DNA of 64,000 bases from Streptomyces ortus (GCF_026341275.1 NZ_JAIFZO010000002.1:8541296-8605295); one strand, 5' to 3'. Numbered from the stretch's first letter, positions 25,312 through 35,238 are shown. Notes: generated by a model from the sequence alone, not told the origin. Translations and numbers: made by a program.

Positions 25312-27542
25312 ATGACCGAGAACCATGACGCGATCGTCACGGACCCGAAGCCGGAGGAGACCGGCGGCTGCCCGGTCGCGCACGGTCGCGCCCCGCATCC
25401 GACCCAGGGCGGGGGCAACCGTCAGTGGTGGCCCGAGCGCCTCAACCTGAAGATCCTTGCCAAGAACCCGGCCGTGGCGAACCCCCTCGGTGAGGAGTTC
25501 GACTACGCCGAGGCGTTCCAGAGCCTCGATCTTCCCGCGGTCAAGCGGGACATCGCGGAGGTTTTGACGACTTCGCAGGACTGGTGGCCCGCGGACTTCG
25601 GGAACTACGGCCCGCTGATGATCCGTATGGCCTGGCACAGTGCGGGCACGTACCGCATCAGTGACGGCCGTGGTGGCGCCGGCGCCGGCCAGCAGCGTTT
25701 CGCGCCGCTGAACAGCTGGCCGGACAACGTCAACCTCGACAAGGCCCGCCGTCTGCTGTGGCCGGTGAAGAAGAAGTACGGCCAGAGCCTGTCCTGGGCC
25801 GACCTGATGATCCTGACCGGCAACGTCGCCCTGGAGACCATGGGCTTTGAGACCTTCGGCTTCGCCGGTGGCCGCGCCGATGTGTGGGAGCCCGACGAGG
25901 ACGTCTACTGGGGTCCTGAGACCACCTGGCTGGCCGACGAGCGCTACACCGGTGACCGTGAGCTGGAGAACCCGCTGGGCGCGGTCCAGATGGGTCTCAT
26001 CTACGTCAACCCCGAGGGCCCCAACGGCAACCCGGACCCGGTCGCCTCGGCCCGTGACATCCGTGAGACGTTCCGCCGGATGGCGATGAACGACGAGGAG
26101 ACGGTCGCCCTGATCGCGGGCGGTCACACCTTCGGCAAGACCCACGGCGCGGGCCCGGCGGACCACGTCGGCGACGACCCCAGGCCGCCCCGCTGGAGGA
26201 GCAGGGCCTGGGCTGGAAGAGCAGCTACGGCAGCGGCAAGGGCGGCGACACCATCACCAGTGGCCTGGAGGTCACCTGGACGAGCACGCCCACCCGGTGG
26301 AGCAACGGCTTCTTCAAGAACCTCTTCGAGTACGAGTGGGAGCTCACCCAGAGCCCCGCGGGCGCGAACCAGTGGGTGGCCAGGGACGGCGCGGGCGCCG
26401 GGACGATCCCCGACGCCCACGACCCCTCCAAGAGCCACGCCCCGAAGATGCTCACCGCCGACCTGGCGCTGCGCTTCGACCCGGCGTACGAGGAGATCTC
26501 GCGCCGTTTCTACGAGAACCCCGACCAGTTCGCGGACGCCTTCGCCCGCGCCTGGTACAAGCTCACCCACCGTGACCTGGGCCCCAAGTCCCTCTACCTC
26601 GGCCCCGAGGTCCCCCAGGAGACCCTGCTGTGGCAGGACCCGCTCCCGGCCCTCACCCACGAGCTGATCGACACGGCGGACATCGCCGAGCTGAAGGAGC
26701 AGGTCCTTGCCTCGGGTCTGACGGTCTCCGAGCTCATCTCCACGGCGTGGGCTTCGGCCTCCACCTTCCGCGGCAGCGACAAGCGCGGCGGCGCCAACGG
26801 CGCCCGCATCCGCCTGCAGCCGCAGAGCGGCTGGGAGGTCAACAACCCCGACCAGCTCGCCCCGGTCCTGCGCACCCTCGAAGGCATCCAGTCGTCCTTC
26901 AACTCCGCGCAGCCGGGCGGCAAGCAGGTCTCCCTCGCCGACCTGATCGTCCTCGCCGGCGCGGCGGGCGTCGAGAAGGCGGCCAAGGACGGCGGCGTCG
27001 ACATCGAGGTGCCCTTCACCCCGGGCCGCACCGACGCCTCCCAGGAACAGACCGACACCGAGTCGTTCGCCGCGCTCGAGCCGACCGCCGACGGGTTCCG
27101 CAACTACCTCGGCAAGGGCAACCGCCTCCCCGCCGAGTTCCTGCTCCTCGACAAGGCCAACCTGCTGGGCCTGAGCGCTCCCGAGCTGACCGTCCTCGTC
27201 GGCGGTCTGCGGGTCCTGGGCGCCAACCACGGCCAGTCCACCCACGGCGTCTTCACCGACACCCCCGGAACCCTGACGAACGACTTCTTCGTCAACCTCC
27301 TGGACCTCGGCACGACGTGGACCTCCACCTCCGCCGACCAGACCGCCTTCGAAGGCCGCGACGCGTCCACCGGCCAGGTCAAGTGGACCGGCACACGCGC
27401 CGACCTCGTCTTCGGCTCGAACTCCGAGCTGCGCGCGCTGGCGGAGGTCTACGCGAGCGACGACGCGAAGGAGAAGTTCGTCAAGGACTTCGTCCAGGCA
27501 TGGGTCAAGGTCTCCAACGCGGACCGCTTCGACCTGGTCTGA
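25312..27542 (+). pseudogene. katG: Catalase-peroxidase KatG, single-base frameshift
   Basis: Bifunctional haem catalase-peroxidase, complete in sequence but interrupted. The N-terminal part has the distal site IRMAWHSAGTYR, the Tyr of GLIYVNPEG and Met of RMAMNDEET (Trp-Tyr-Met adduct) and the proximal His in IAGGHTFGKTH. After DHVGDDP (26161-26181) one G is missing relative to the family (DPEAAPLEEQG), and the protein continues in another frame from about 26182 to 27542 with the full C-terminal domain. The N-terminal product would stop at about 26667 after unrelated residues. Either the gene is inactive or the base is a sequencing error. No furA-like regulator is adjacent. Confidence 0.88.
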
Positions 27543-27651
27543 CACTCAGTCCGGTTGTTGCACATGCCGTAGCGGCATGTGGTGGGGGCGGGGCATCCCA
27601 GCACGAACGGTTCCGTCTGCGATGTACCCCTCCCTCGCGCCTCCCCGGCAG

Positions 27652-27870
27652 GTCAAGATGGGTGATGCCGCCGCGTTCGCCGGGATCGCCCCACGCGCCA
27701 TCCGCCACTACCACCAGATCGGTCTGCTGCCGGAACCCGGGCACGGTGGGGACGGTCGCCGCATGCCGCGGCGACGCCCGCTTCACCGAGCTGCTTCTCG
27801 GCCTCACGGAACGCTCGACTGCAGCGCCGCGCCCTCGCCCGTCCACCACCGAACCGCCGTCACGGTAAGG
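27652..27870 (+). pseudogene. Remnant of a MerR-family regulator
   Basis: VKMGDAAAFAGIAPRAIRHYHQIGLLPEPG is the beginning of a MerR HTH (wing RHYHQIGLLPEP), continued in a shifted frame by RFTELLLGLTERS-like sequence. The coiled-coil and effector region are missing. No working start was found. Confidence 0.65.
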
Positions 27871-27914
27871 GCACTTCCGACCTCCTGGCGCCGGCGGTCG
27901 CTACGATCTGCGGC

Positions 27915-28685
27915 GTGTGCGCAAACATTGTGGTTGCCGAAGACGACGCGAAGCAGGCCGAACTGGTGCGCCGTTACCTGGAGCACGAGGGTCACGCCGT
28001 CACGGTCGTCGAGGACGGCCGGACGGCTCTCGAGACGGTCCGGCACCAGGAACCCGACCTGGTCGTCCTCGACGTGATGATGCCCGGGGCCGACGGTCTC
28101 GACGTCGTACGGATCCTGCGCGCCGAACGCCGGGAGGTGCTGGTGCTGATGCTGACGGCCCGCAGCACCGAGGACGATCTGCTGCTCGGCCTCGACCTCG
28201 GTGCCGACGACTACATGACCAAGCCGTTCAGTCCGCGTGAACTCACCGCCCGGGTACGGACTTTGCTGCGCCGCAACCGGCGCGGCCCTGACCCGGCTCC
28301 GGCGACCGAACCACTCCCCGCTCCCGCCCCGGAGCCCGAAGCGGTGCCGGATGAAGGGGTGTTGACGGTCGGCGTGCTCAGGGTCGATCCCTTGCGGCAC
28401 GAGGTGTCGGTCGCCGGGACGCCCGTCGAGTGCACGCCCGGAGAGTTCCGTCTTCTCGCGGCGATGGCGGCCGAGCCCGGCCGGGTCTTCACCAGGGCAC
28501 GGCTTCTGGACGAGCTGCACGGCTTCGACAAGTACATCAGCGGCCGGACCGTCGACGTGCACGTCATGAACCTGCGCAAGAAGATCGAGCGCGCCCCACG
28601 ACGGCCGGCCCGCCTCATCACTGTCTTCGGCGTCGGCTACAAACTCACGGACCCCGCGAAGAACGTGCGCCATGCGTCGTCCTGA
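27915..28685 (+). CDS. OmpR-family response regulator
   Basis: Response regulator of 256 residues. The receiver domain (1-120) has the acidic pocket D10/D11, phosphoacceptor D53 in LVVLDVMMPG, the conserved Thr in MLTARS and Lys in DDYMTKPFSPREL. A Pro/Ala-rich linker (about 125-150) leads to a winged-helix DNA-binding domain (ECTPGEFRLLAAMAAEPGRV, GRTVDVHVMNLRKKIE, VFGVGYKL). GTG 27915 is the only start that gives a full receiver. It overlaps the sensor kinase by 14 bases, so the pair is co-transcribed. Confidence 0.93.
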   Translation: MCANIVVAEDDAKQAELVRRYLEHEGHAVTVVEDGRTALETVRHQEPDLVVLDVMMPGADGLDVVRILRAERREVLVLMLTARSTEDDLLLGLDLGADDYMTKPFSPRELTARVRTLLRRNRRGPDPAPATEPLPAPAPEPEAVPDEGVLTVGVLRVDPLRHEVSVAGTPVECTPGEFRLLAAMAAEPGRVFTRARLLDELHGFDKYISGRTVDVHVMNLRKKIERAPRRPARLITVFGVGYKLTDPAKNVRHASS

Positions 28686-30747
28686 CAGGGGAGGAGCGGC
28701 AGGGGCCGCCCGGCTGCCGCTGCGCAAGAGCCTGGCGGGGCGGCTGTTGACCGTGTCGGCGCTGGTGGCCTCGTGCTCGGTCGCCGCGACCGCCTGGCTG
28801 GCCGTGCAGACGACCTCCGTCGCGATCCGCCAGGAGCAGGGGCAGAACCTCAAGTCCGACGCGAAGATCTACAACACCCTCCTCGGCTACGCGGCCACCC
28901 ATCCCGACTGGGACGGCGCCGACACCACCGTGCGAGGTCTGGCCCTGGAGTCCGGGCGCCGGATCGTGCTCACCACACCGGGCCGACGCCCGTTCGTGGA
29001 CTCGTCCGACTCGCCCTCAGCGGGCGGCGGTTCGTCCGACGATCTGCTCGCTCAGCAGGCCTCGGCGGTCGTGGATCCGCGTTCCGTCGATACCGTGCTG
29101 GTGCCCGACGCGGCCAAGGCCGGCGGCGACCGCGTCGATCCACGGGCCGTGGGGCCCTTCCGGCTGCCCGCGAAGGAACACGACGCACTACGGAAGGCCG
29201 CCGCCGGGAGGGTGGAGTGCCTCAGCCGGATGGGTATCGCCGCCGACGTCGTCGAGAGTCCGGGCGGACGGCCCCGCGTTCAGTACGTGAGCGACGAGAC
29301 CGACGAGGGGACCGACAGCGTCACCGACCGTGACATGGAGGCGAAGTGCTTTGCGTCCTACCCGGTCGGTCCCACCGCGACCGAGCGGAAGGCCCTGAGC
29401 GCCCTCAACCAACTGGCTGACGCCTGTCTGAAACGACAGGGTCGCGCCGCCGTGAAACTGAACCTGGACCTGTCCTGGGACCGGAGTTACCCATACGGGC
29501 GGGACGACGCGGTCTCCGGCGCCGAGGACGGCCTCAGCGAACGGGAGGCGAAGGCCCTGGCCGCCAAGAAGGCGCAGGACGCCGCGACGGCCGAACGCAA
29601 AGCGGCTTCCGGCGGCGCACTCGACTACGCCCCCGCCGAGATCCGCGACAGCGCGTACGACCGGGCCGTGGGCAACTGTGTCGAAAGCGCCCGCCGGGAA
29701 CAGCTCACGGGCTATGTCGCCGAGCCCGCACTCCTGTTCATCGGCGGCCCCGGTGCCGCCGGTGTGCCTGGCCTCGACCTCTCCCGCGCCAACACCGCAC
29801 GCATCGCCGGTGTCACCGCTCTGGTCCTCGCCCTCACCGTCGGCGCCTCGGTGCTCGCCGGAGCCAGGCTCGTACGCCCGTTGCACGCGCTCACCGGCGC
29901 CGCCCAGCGCATGCGGAAGGGCCTGGACGCGACGCCGGTGCCCGTGCCCGTCGTCTCCGACAACGAGATCGGACGGCTGACGGCGGCCTTCAACGACATG
30001 GCCGCGCACCGGGCCCGCCTGGAGGAGCAGCGCAAGGTGATGGTCAGCGATGTCGCCCATGAGCTGCGAACGCCGCTGAGTAACATCCGGGGCTGGCTGG
30101 AGGCGGCCCACGACGGACTGGCCGTGCCGGACCCCGCGTTCGTCTCCTCGCTCCTGGAGGAGGCGGTGCAGCTCCAGCACCTCATCAACGACCTCCAGGA
30201 CCTGGGCGCGGCCGAGGCGGGCGCCCTGCGGCTGCACCGCAAGCCGGTACGGATCGACGAGCTGCTCGGCCAGGTCGCCGCCGCGCACCAGGGGTTGGCC
30301 GAGACGGCGGGCGTCACCCTCACGGTCCTGACACCCCCGCCGGGCACCCCTCACCCACCGCTCCTCGACGCCGACCCCGTACGGCTGCGGCAGACCGTCA
30401 GCAACCTGCTCTCCAACGCGGTGCGCCACACCCCGGCCGGAGGCACGGTGACCCTGCGCCGGTACGTCACCGACCCGGGGGACGAGTTCGTCGTGGAGGT
30501 GTCCGACACCGGCAGTGGCATTCCCGCGGCCGACCTCCCGTACGTGTTCGACCGCTTCTGGCGGGCGGAGAAGTCCCGCAATCGCAGCACCGGCGGCAGC
30601 GGCCTCGGTCTGGCGATCGTCCTCAAGCTCGCCGAGGCCCACGGCGGCACCGTGGACGTGGCGAGCACGGAGGGGGAGGGGGCCACCTTCACCCTGCGGC
30701 TGCCGACAGCCGAGTCACGGAAGCCGGAGGGCCCAGGTCGACCCTGA
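28672..30747 (+). CDS. Sensor histidine kinase with large extracytoplasmic domain
   Basis: Membrane sensor kinase of 691 residues. TM1 (about 24-45) and TM2 (about 380-402) enclose a sensor domain of about 335 residues that contains Cys-bearing repeats (GRVECLSRMG, AKCFASYP, ADACLKRQG, GNCVESARR) and Ala/Glu/Lys-rich helices. A HAMP domain, HisKA with H463 in VAHELRTPLSNIRGWLEA, and HATPase_c with NLLSNAVRHTP, DTGSGIP, FDRFWRAEKSR and GSGLGLAI follow. The four Cys with similar surroundings resemble the motif pattern of the lipoprotein at the window start. It overlaps its response regulator gene. The signal is unknown; cell-envelope stress is plausible given the sortase downstream. Confidence 0.92.
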   Translation: MRRPDRGGAAGAARLPLRKSLAGRLLTVSALVASCSVAATAWLAVQTTSVAIRQEQGQNLKSDAKIYNTLLGYAATHPDWDGADTTVRGLALESGRRIVLTTPGRRPFVDSSDSPSAGGGSSDDLLAQQASAVVDPRSVDTVLVPDAAKAGGDRVDPRAVGPFRLPAKEHDALRKAAAGRVECLSRMGIAADVVESPGGRPRVQYVSDETDEGTDSVTDRDMEAKCFASYPVGPTATERKALSALNQLADACLKRQGRAAVKLNLDLSWDRSYPYGRDDAVSGAEDGLSEREAKALAAKKAQDAATAERKAASGGALDYAPAEIRDSAYDRAVGNCVESARREQLTGYVAEPALLFIGGPGAAGVPGLDLSRANTARIAGVTALVLALTVGASVLAGARLVRPLHALTGAAQRMRKGLDATPVPVPVVSDNEIGRLTAAFNDMAAHRARLEEQRKVMVSDVAHELRTPLSNIRGWLEAAHDGLAVPDPAFVSSLLEEAVQLQHLINDLQDLGAAEAGALRLHRKPVRIDELLGQVAAAHQGLAETAGVTLTVLTPPPGTPHPPLLDADPVRLRQTVSNLLSNAVRHTPAGGTVTLRRYVTDPGDEFVVEVSDTGSGIPAADLPYVFDRFWRAEKSRNRSTGGSGLGLAIVLKLAEAHGGTVDVASTEGEGATFTLRLPTAESRKPEGPGRP

Positions 30748-30870
30748 TGGGATGACGACAGCGCTCTGACAGTTTCCTCACAAGTGGCCTGCAGGGTGAA
30801 GCCATGCCCGGAACCTGGTGCGGATCGGCAACCAGGAACGACCAAGCCGGGCTGGAATTGGAGCTCTCAC

Positions 30871-31263
30871 ATGTCCCGCCGTCTTACTCTGCGCCCGCTG
30901 CGTATCGCTGTCCTGACCGGCGTCGCGGCCGGCGCGCTGCTCGTCCCGGCCACCGCGGCCTTCGCCACCGATCCGACTCCGACGCCGGGTGCGACCGACG
31001 CCACCCCGTCCGACAAGGAGGCCCTGGCGAAGAAGAAGGCCGAGGACGCCAGGACGCTCAAGGAGGCCGAGGCCCGGAAGGCCGCCGAAGCCCGGAAGGC
31101 CGGAGGGAAGGACTACCCGCGTGGCGGTGTCGCCGCGGGCGAGGCCCCCGCCCAGGACGACAACACCGGCACGCTCATCGGTTCGGCCACCGGCGCGCTG
31201 CTGCTCGCGGGCGCAGGCACCTACGTACTGCGCCGCCGCACCACCGCCCGCCGCGAAGGCTGA
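30871..31263 (+). CDS. Small secreted, C-terminally anchored surface protein
   Basis: Exported protein of 130 residues. An N-terminal signal peptide (SRRLTLRPLRIAVLTG then a hydrophobic run ending near AFA) is followed by a Thr/Pro segment, an Ala/Glu/Lys-rich helical stretch (about 50-85), and a C-terminal hydrophobic helix ended by RRRTTARREG. This sorting-signal-like tail lacks a clear LPXTG. ATG 30871 follows a GGAG. It lies between the two-component system and a class F-like sortase, so it may be that sortase's partner or simply a membrane protein. No named family was recognised. Confidence 0.7.
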   Translation: MSRRLTLRPLRIAVLTGVAAGALLVPATAAFATDPTPTPGATDATPSDKEALAKKKAEDARTLKEAEARKAAEARKAGGKDYPRGGVAAGEAPAQDDNTGTLIGSATGALLLAGAGTYVLRRRTTARREG

Positions 31264-31364
31264 CCCGGCAGCACAACCTCTCGTACGAAACGGTGGCGCC
31301 GCCCTTCACCAGGCGGCGCCCTGTGCGTTCCGGCGAACCCTCGCACCCTGTTCTGGAGCCCGAG

Positions 31365-31988
31365 TTGCCCCCTGCACACCGTCCGGTCCTGTCCCGGGCC
31401 CGCCTCGCGACCCTCACCCTGTTGACCCTCGTCACCCTGCTCACCGGCTGTTCGTCCGGCCCCGACCCGAGGGGCCGGGTCGCCCCGACCGCCCCCGCCG
31501 CCGCGTCGGGCGCTCCGAAGTCCGAGCGGCCTGCGGCCGACGCTCCGGCGGCCCCTGCCGAGGTGGCCGTTCCCTCCGTGGGGATCACCAGTTCGCTGAT
31601 GGAGCTGGGCCTCAACACGGACCGGACGGTCCAGGTCCCGCCGGCCGAGAAGGGGATGACCGCAGGCTGGTACACGGGCGGTGCGGTGCCCGGTGAGATC
31701 GGCGCGGCCGTCATCATCGGCCACAACGACACCCGCTTCGGCGAGGCCGTCTTCCACGACCTGAAGAAGATCAAGAAGGGTGCGGACATCACCGTCACCG
31801 ACAGGACGGGAAAAGCCCTCCACTTCACCGTCACGGCCACGGAGAGTGTCGCCAAGAACGCCTTCCCGACGGAGAAGGTCTACGGGCCCACCCAGGAACG
31901 TGCTCTACGGCTCATCACGTGCGACGGCGACTTCGACGCGCAGGGGCATCCTGTCGACAACCTCATCGTGTACGCGACAGCGAGCTGA
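31365..31988 (+). CDS. Class F-like sortase, lipoprotein type
   Basis: Sortase-fold protein of about 207 residues. A basic/hydrophobic leader ends in the lipobox LTGC, giving an unusual lipid-anchored sortase. The catalytic domain shows AVPSVGITSSLMELGL, VIIGHNDT (catalytic His) and LRLITCDGDF (catalytic Cys), ending in DNLIVYA, as in class F sortases. The TTG at 31365 has GGAG upstream and gives the best signal; GTG 31323 is an alternative that adds a basic N-terminus. It follows the small surface protein and the two-component genes, so the four may form one envelope-response unit. Confidence 0.82.
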   Translation: MPPAHRPVLSRARLATLTLLTLVTLLTGCSSGPDPRGRVAPTAPAAASGAPKSERPAADAPAAPAEVAVPSVGITSSLMELGLNTDRTVQVPPAEKGMTAGWYTGGAVPGEIGAAVIIGHNDTRFGEAVFHDLKKIKKGADITVTDRTGKALHFTVTATESVAKNAFPTEKVYGPTQERALRLITCDGDFDAQGHPVDNLIVYATAS

Positions 31989-32112
31989 TGGCTGTTGACG
32001 CGTCCGTCTCGCCCTGCCGTCACGACCACCGTCGGGGCGATGTGGATGCGTGGCGACGCCGTCCTTACGACCTCAACCCGCAGACCCGTAACGCAACGGT
32101 ATTGCGGCTAGT

Positions 32113-32162
32113 CCTGGTGCGCGTGCACCAGGGGACGTGAGCGGCTGGTCCGGGTGCACCAG
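32113..32162. promoter_or_regulatory. Two tandem palindromic boxes upstream of the MFS exporter
   Basis: Box 1: CCTGGTGC (32113-32120), GCGT, GCACCAGG (32125-32132). Box 2: CTGGT (32145-32149), 8 bases, ACCAG (32158-32162). The shared right half GTGCACCAGGGGA recurs exactly 31 bases apart, about three helical turns. This looks like a tandem operator for a regulator not encoded next to it. Confidence 0.6.
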
Positions 32163-32274
32163 GGGAAGACGGCGGCGTCGGACGATGCCCGGCGCGCAGC
32201 CGGAGGGAAGGGTGGGAGGCGCGTGGAAGCCACGCATTTCCCCCGCCCCGCATGTCTGGAGTGGTCGACAGGTG

Positions 32275-33687
32275 ATGAACGCGACGTGCATGTCCGAAGC
32301 CGTGGTTCCCCCGGTTCGCATGTGCAGACCGTCGATCGGTGCCCTCGGCATCCTGGCACTCGCCCTGGGCGCCCTGCAGTCCGTCGTGGAGCCTGCACTG
32401 CCCTTACTGCAAAGGGAGTTGGAGGTCAGTCCTGGCGAAGGCGCGCTGATCGGCAACACCTTGCTCGTCACCGGCGCGGTCGTCACACCCGTCGCAGGCA
32501 AACTCGGCGACCGTTACGGCGGAAAGCGGGTTCTGGTGTGGCTGATGAGCATGGTCTCGGCCGGCGGCCTGCTGGCCGCCCTGGCGCCGAACCTACCGGT
32601 ACTGCTGCTCGGTCAGGTGTTGCAGGGCGCCATGGTCGGTGCACTGCCCCTCTCCTTCATCCTGGTGCGCAAGCACCTTTCGGCGGGTGAGTCCCAGGTG
32701 GCGATCGGGCTGGTCGTCGCGCTGTTCACGGGCGGCGGCATGGTGGGCATGCTGTTCGCCGGGCCGATCGCCGAAGGACTGTCCTGGCACTGGATGTTCG
32801 CGCTGCCCACGGCCGTGATCATCGCGACGACGCTGGTCGTGACATGGCTGATGCCGCCTGATCCGCCGATCCCCTCGGACAGCGGGATCGACTGGCCCGG
32901 CGCGGTTCTGCTGAGCGGTACGTTGCTCGCGTTCATGCTCGGCCTCGTCACGGTGACGCGGGACGGTGGCCCGCCGCCCTTCGCGGTCGGTGCCATCGCG
33001 GTGGCCGTGGTCGCCCTCGCCACCGGATGGGTCGCCGTTGAGCGCCGGGCGGCCTCGCCGATGGTCGATCTGCGCATGCTGACAAGGCCTGCCATGAGGC
33101 ATGCGTTCGTGTTCACGTTCCTCATCACCATCAGTTCGGGGATGGTGCTCCTGCTGCTTCCGCAACTGTTCGCGGTACCGGCCGACGAGTACGGCTTCGG
33201 GGCGGGCGCCACCGACATCGGCCTGTTCCTGCTACCCGGTGCCATCGCCGGGGCGGCGAGCGATTCGGTCGGCGGGATCGCGGCGCGGCGCTTCGGTCCG
33301 CGTGCCGTCGTCGTCGTGGGCGCCGTCGTCATGGCGGCCACGATGCTCACCCTGGCGTCACTGCACACCGCGCCATGGCACCTCGTCCTCGCGAAGGTGC
33401 TGACCGCGTTCGCAGCGGGTGTCGCCACCACGGCGCTGCTCGCCCGCACCGCCACCGCCGTCGGGGCCGAGGACACCGGCATCGCCACCGGCCTGCTCGT
33501 GGTGACGCGCGTGATCGGCGTCGCCCTGGGTGCCCAGGCCGGCGGCGCGATCCTCGACGCCGGAGCCGACCCGACGACCGGGGGAGCGACCGAATCGGCG
33601 TTCGTCACGGGATTCGTCGTCGCCGGCCTCGTCGCCATGTTGCCGCTGCTCGTCGTCCGCGTCACGAAGAAGGAGGCCCGAGCATGA
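32275..33687 (+). CDS. MFS drug-type transporter (DHA2-like)
   Basis: Membrane exporter of about 470 residues with about 14 predicted helices. The motif A-like GKLGDRYGGKRVLVW lies between helices 2 and 3, and helix-5 type sequence VALFTGGGMVGMLFAGPIAE fits drug:H+ antiporters. ATG 32275 is chosen near a ribosome site; ATG 32290 is possible. It overlaps the FAD monooxygenase by four bases (ATGA), so the two are one operon: modification plus export of an antibiotic-like compound is the obvious reading. Two palindromic boxes lie about 110-160 bases upstream. Confidence 0.87.
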   Translation: MNATCMSEAVVPPVRMCRPSIGALGILALALGALQSVVEPALPLLQRELEVSPGEGALIGNTLLVTGAVVTPVAGKLGDRYGGKRVLVWLMSMVSAGGLLAALAPNLPVLLLGQVLQGAMVGALPLSFILVRKHLSAGESQVAIGLVVALFTGGGMVGMLFAGPIAEGLSWHWMFALPTAVIIATTLVVTWLMPPDPPIPSDSGIDWPGAVLLSGTLLAFMLGLVTVTRDGGPPPFAVGAIAVAVVALATGWVAVERRAASPMVDLRMLTRPAMRHAFVFTFLITISSGMVLLLLPQLFAVPADEYGFGAGATDIGLFLLPGAIAGAASDSVGGIAARRFGPRAVVVVGAVVMAATMLTLASLHTAPWHLVLAKVLTAFAAGVATTALLARTATAVGAEDTGIATGLLVVTRVIGVALGAQAGGAILDAGADPTTGGATESAFVTGFVVAGLVAMLPLLVVRVTKKEARA

Positions 33688-34922
33688 CACCCACCGGTCT
33701 GCCGGCGAACGTGAGCGCCACCGCGAAGCGCAGCGTGCTGATCTCCGGGGCCAGTATCTCCGGACCCGCGCTGGCGTACTGGCTGGCCCGGTCCGGATAC
33801 GAGGTCACCGTGGTGGAGAAGGCGCACGCGCTGCGGGGCGGGGGCTACCCGATCGACATCCGCGGTACCGCGACAGAGGTGGTCCGGCGGATGGGCATAC
33901 TGCCGCGGCTGCGGGACGCGCACATCGACTCGCGCCGCGGCACCTTCCTCGACGCCGACGGCAGCGAGGTGGCCTCGCTCGACCTGCGCGCCGTAACCGG
34001 CAGCGCCGGGGGACAGGATCCAACCGGACAGGATCTAGAGGTGCGTCGCGGGGACCTGGCCGAGGCCCTCCACGCAGTGGTGCAGGACGACGTGGAGTTC
34101 CTGTTCGGCGACTCCATCGACACCCTCGACCAGTCCGGCCGAGGGGTCGACGTCGCCTTCCGGGGTGGACGACGGCGCACGTACGACCTGATGATCGGGG
34201 CCGACGGAATGCACTCGCACACCCGGAAGATTCTGTTCGGCCCCGAAGCACGGTTCCACCGTCCCCTCGGCTACTGTTTCGCCGTCTTCACCATGCCCAA
34301 CACCTTCGGGCTCTCCCGTGAACTCGTGATGTGGAACGTCCCGGGGAAAGCCGCGGCCCTCTACGCCGTCGGGAACAACGACGAACTGCACACCTTCCTG
34401 ACCTTCCACCAACCGGAACCGCTGCTCGAAGCCCTCCGGGACCCCGATGCCCGACGCGACCTGGTCGCCACGGCCTTCGCGGACGCGGGTTGGGAGATCC
34501 CCGCCTTGGTCGAGGCCATGCGCCACGCGGAGGACCTGTTCATCGACACCGCCGCTCAGATCCGCATGCCCCACTGGTCCAGCGACCGCGTCGCGCTCGT
34601 CGGCGACGCCGCGTACGCCCCCTCGTTCCTCACCGGACAAGGTTCCAGCCTCGCGCTGGCCGGCGCTTACATGCTCGCTCACTCCCTGGCCACGAACCGG
34701 GACCACACGGCCGCCTTCACCGCCTACGAACGAGACGTCCGCGCCTACGTGGCCATGAACCAGGCACTCGTCGACAACGGGGCGGCCACACTCTTTCCCA
34801 CCACGGCGCGGGCGCTGGAGCAGCGCAACACCATGCTGCGCGATCTCGTCACCATGCCCTCCGCACCGGCGAGACCGGCCTACTCGGCCCTCACACTGCC
34901 CGAATACGCGGGGAGCCGGTAG
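33684..34922 (+). CDS. FAD-dependent aromatic monooxygenase (PHBH/TetX-like)
   Basis: Group A flavoprotein monooxygenase of 412 residues. The N-terminal Rossmann motif is VLISGASISGPALAYWL, the middle motif is YDLMIGADGMHSHTR (DG motif) and the C-terminal GD motif is VALVGDAAYAPSFLTGQGSS. PIDIRG is typical of the TetX/rifampicin-monooxygenase-like group. It could hydroxylate and inactivate an antibiotic or tailor a natural product. The ATG overlaps the MFS stop, indicating translational coupling, and a hairpin terminator follows it. Confidence 0.9.
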   Translation: MTPTGLPANVSATAKRSVLISGASISGPALAYWLARSGYEVTVVEKAHALRGGGYPIDIRGTATEVVRRMGILPRLRDAHIDSRRGTFLDADGSEVASLDLRAVTGSAGGQDPTGQDLEVRRGDLAEALHAVVQDDVEFLFGDSIDTLDQSGRGVDVAFRGGRRRTYDLMIGADGMHSHTRKILFGPEARFHRPLGYCFAVFTMPNTFGLSRELVMWNVPGKAAALYAVGNNDELHTFLTFHQPEPLLEALRDPDARRDLVATAFADAGWEIPALVEAMRHAEDLFIDTAAQIRMPHWSSDRVALVGDAAYAPSFLTGQGSSLALAGAYMLAHSLATNRDHTAAFTAYERDVRAYVAMNQALVDNGAATLFPTTARALEQRNTMLRDLVTMPSAPARPAYSALTLPEYAGSR

Positions 34923-34938
34923 AGCCGGTGGGCGCGGC

Positions 34939-34969
34939 GGGTCCTGCCGCCGACGGGACGGCAGGACCC
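34939..34969 (+). terminator. Hairpin terminator after the monooxygenase gene
   Basis: Perfect 11-base arms GGGTCCTGCCG (34939-34949) and CGGCAGGACCC (34959-34969) with a 9-base loop, 17 bases after the stop. No T-run, as is common in Streptomyces. Confidence 0.75.
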
Positions 34970-35238
34970 AGCGGCGGGGCCCCACCTGGGGGATGTGGCG
35001 GGGCCCGGACGAACAGGGTGCACCACAAACCGGCCATCGGGATAGATCCCGGCCGAAAAGAGTTGATCCGGTGGATCCCGGCGCCACGACCGCGGACGGA
35101 CACGGGAGCGCCCGAGGCGGGTGACCTCCGGTTCATGTCCCGTTCACCGCACACGACCCTCAGCCGTTGCCGTATGTCTCACCGGCGAAGGTCACCCGCA
35201 CGCGGACCCGATGCCGCGCGCTTCGGGTGGAAGGACTT

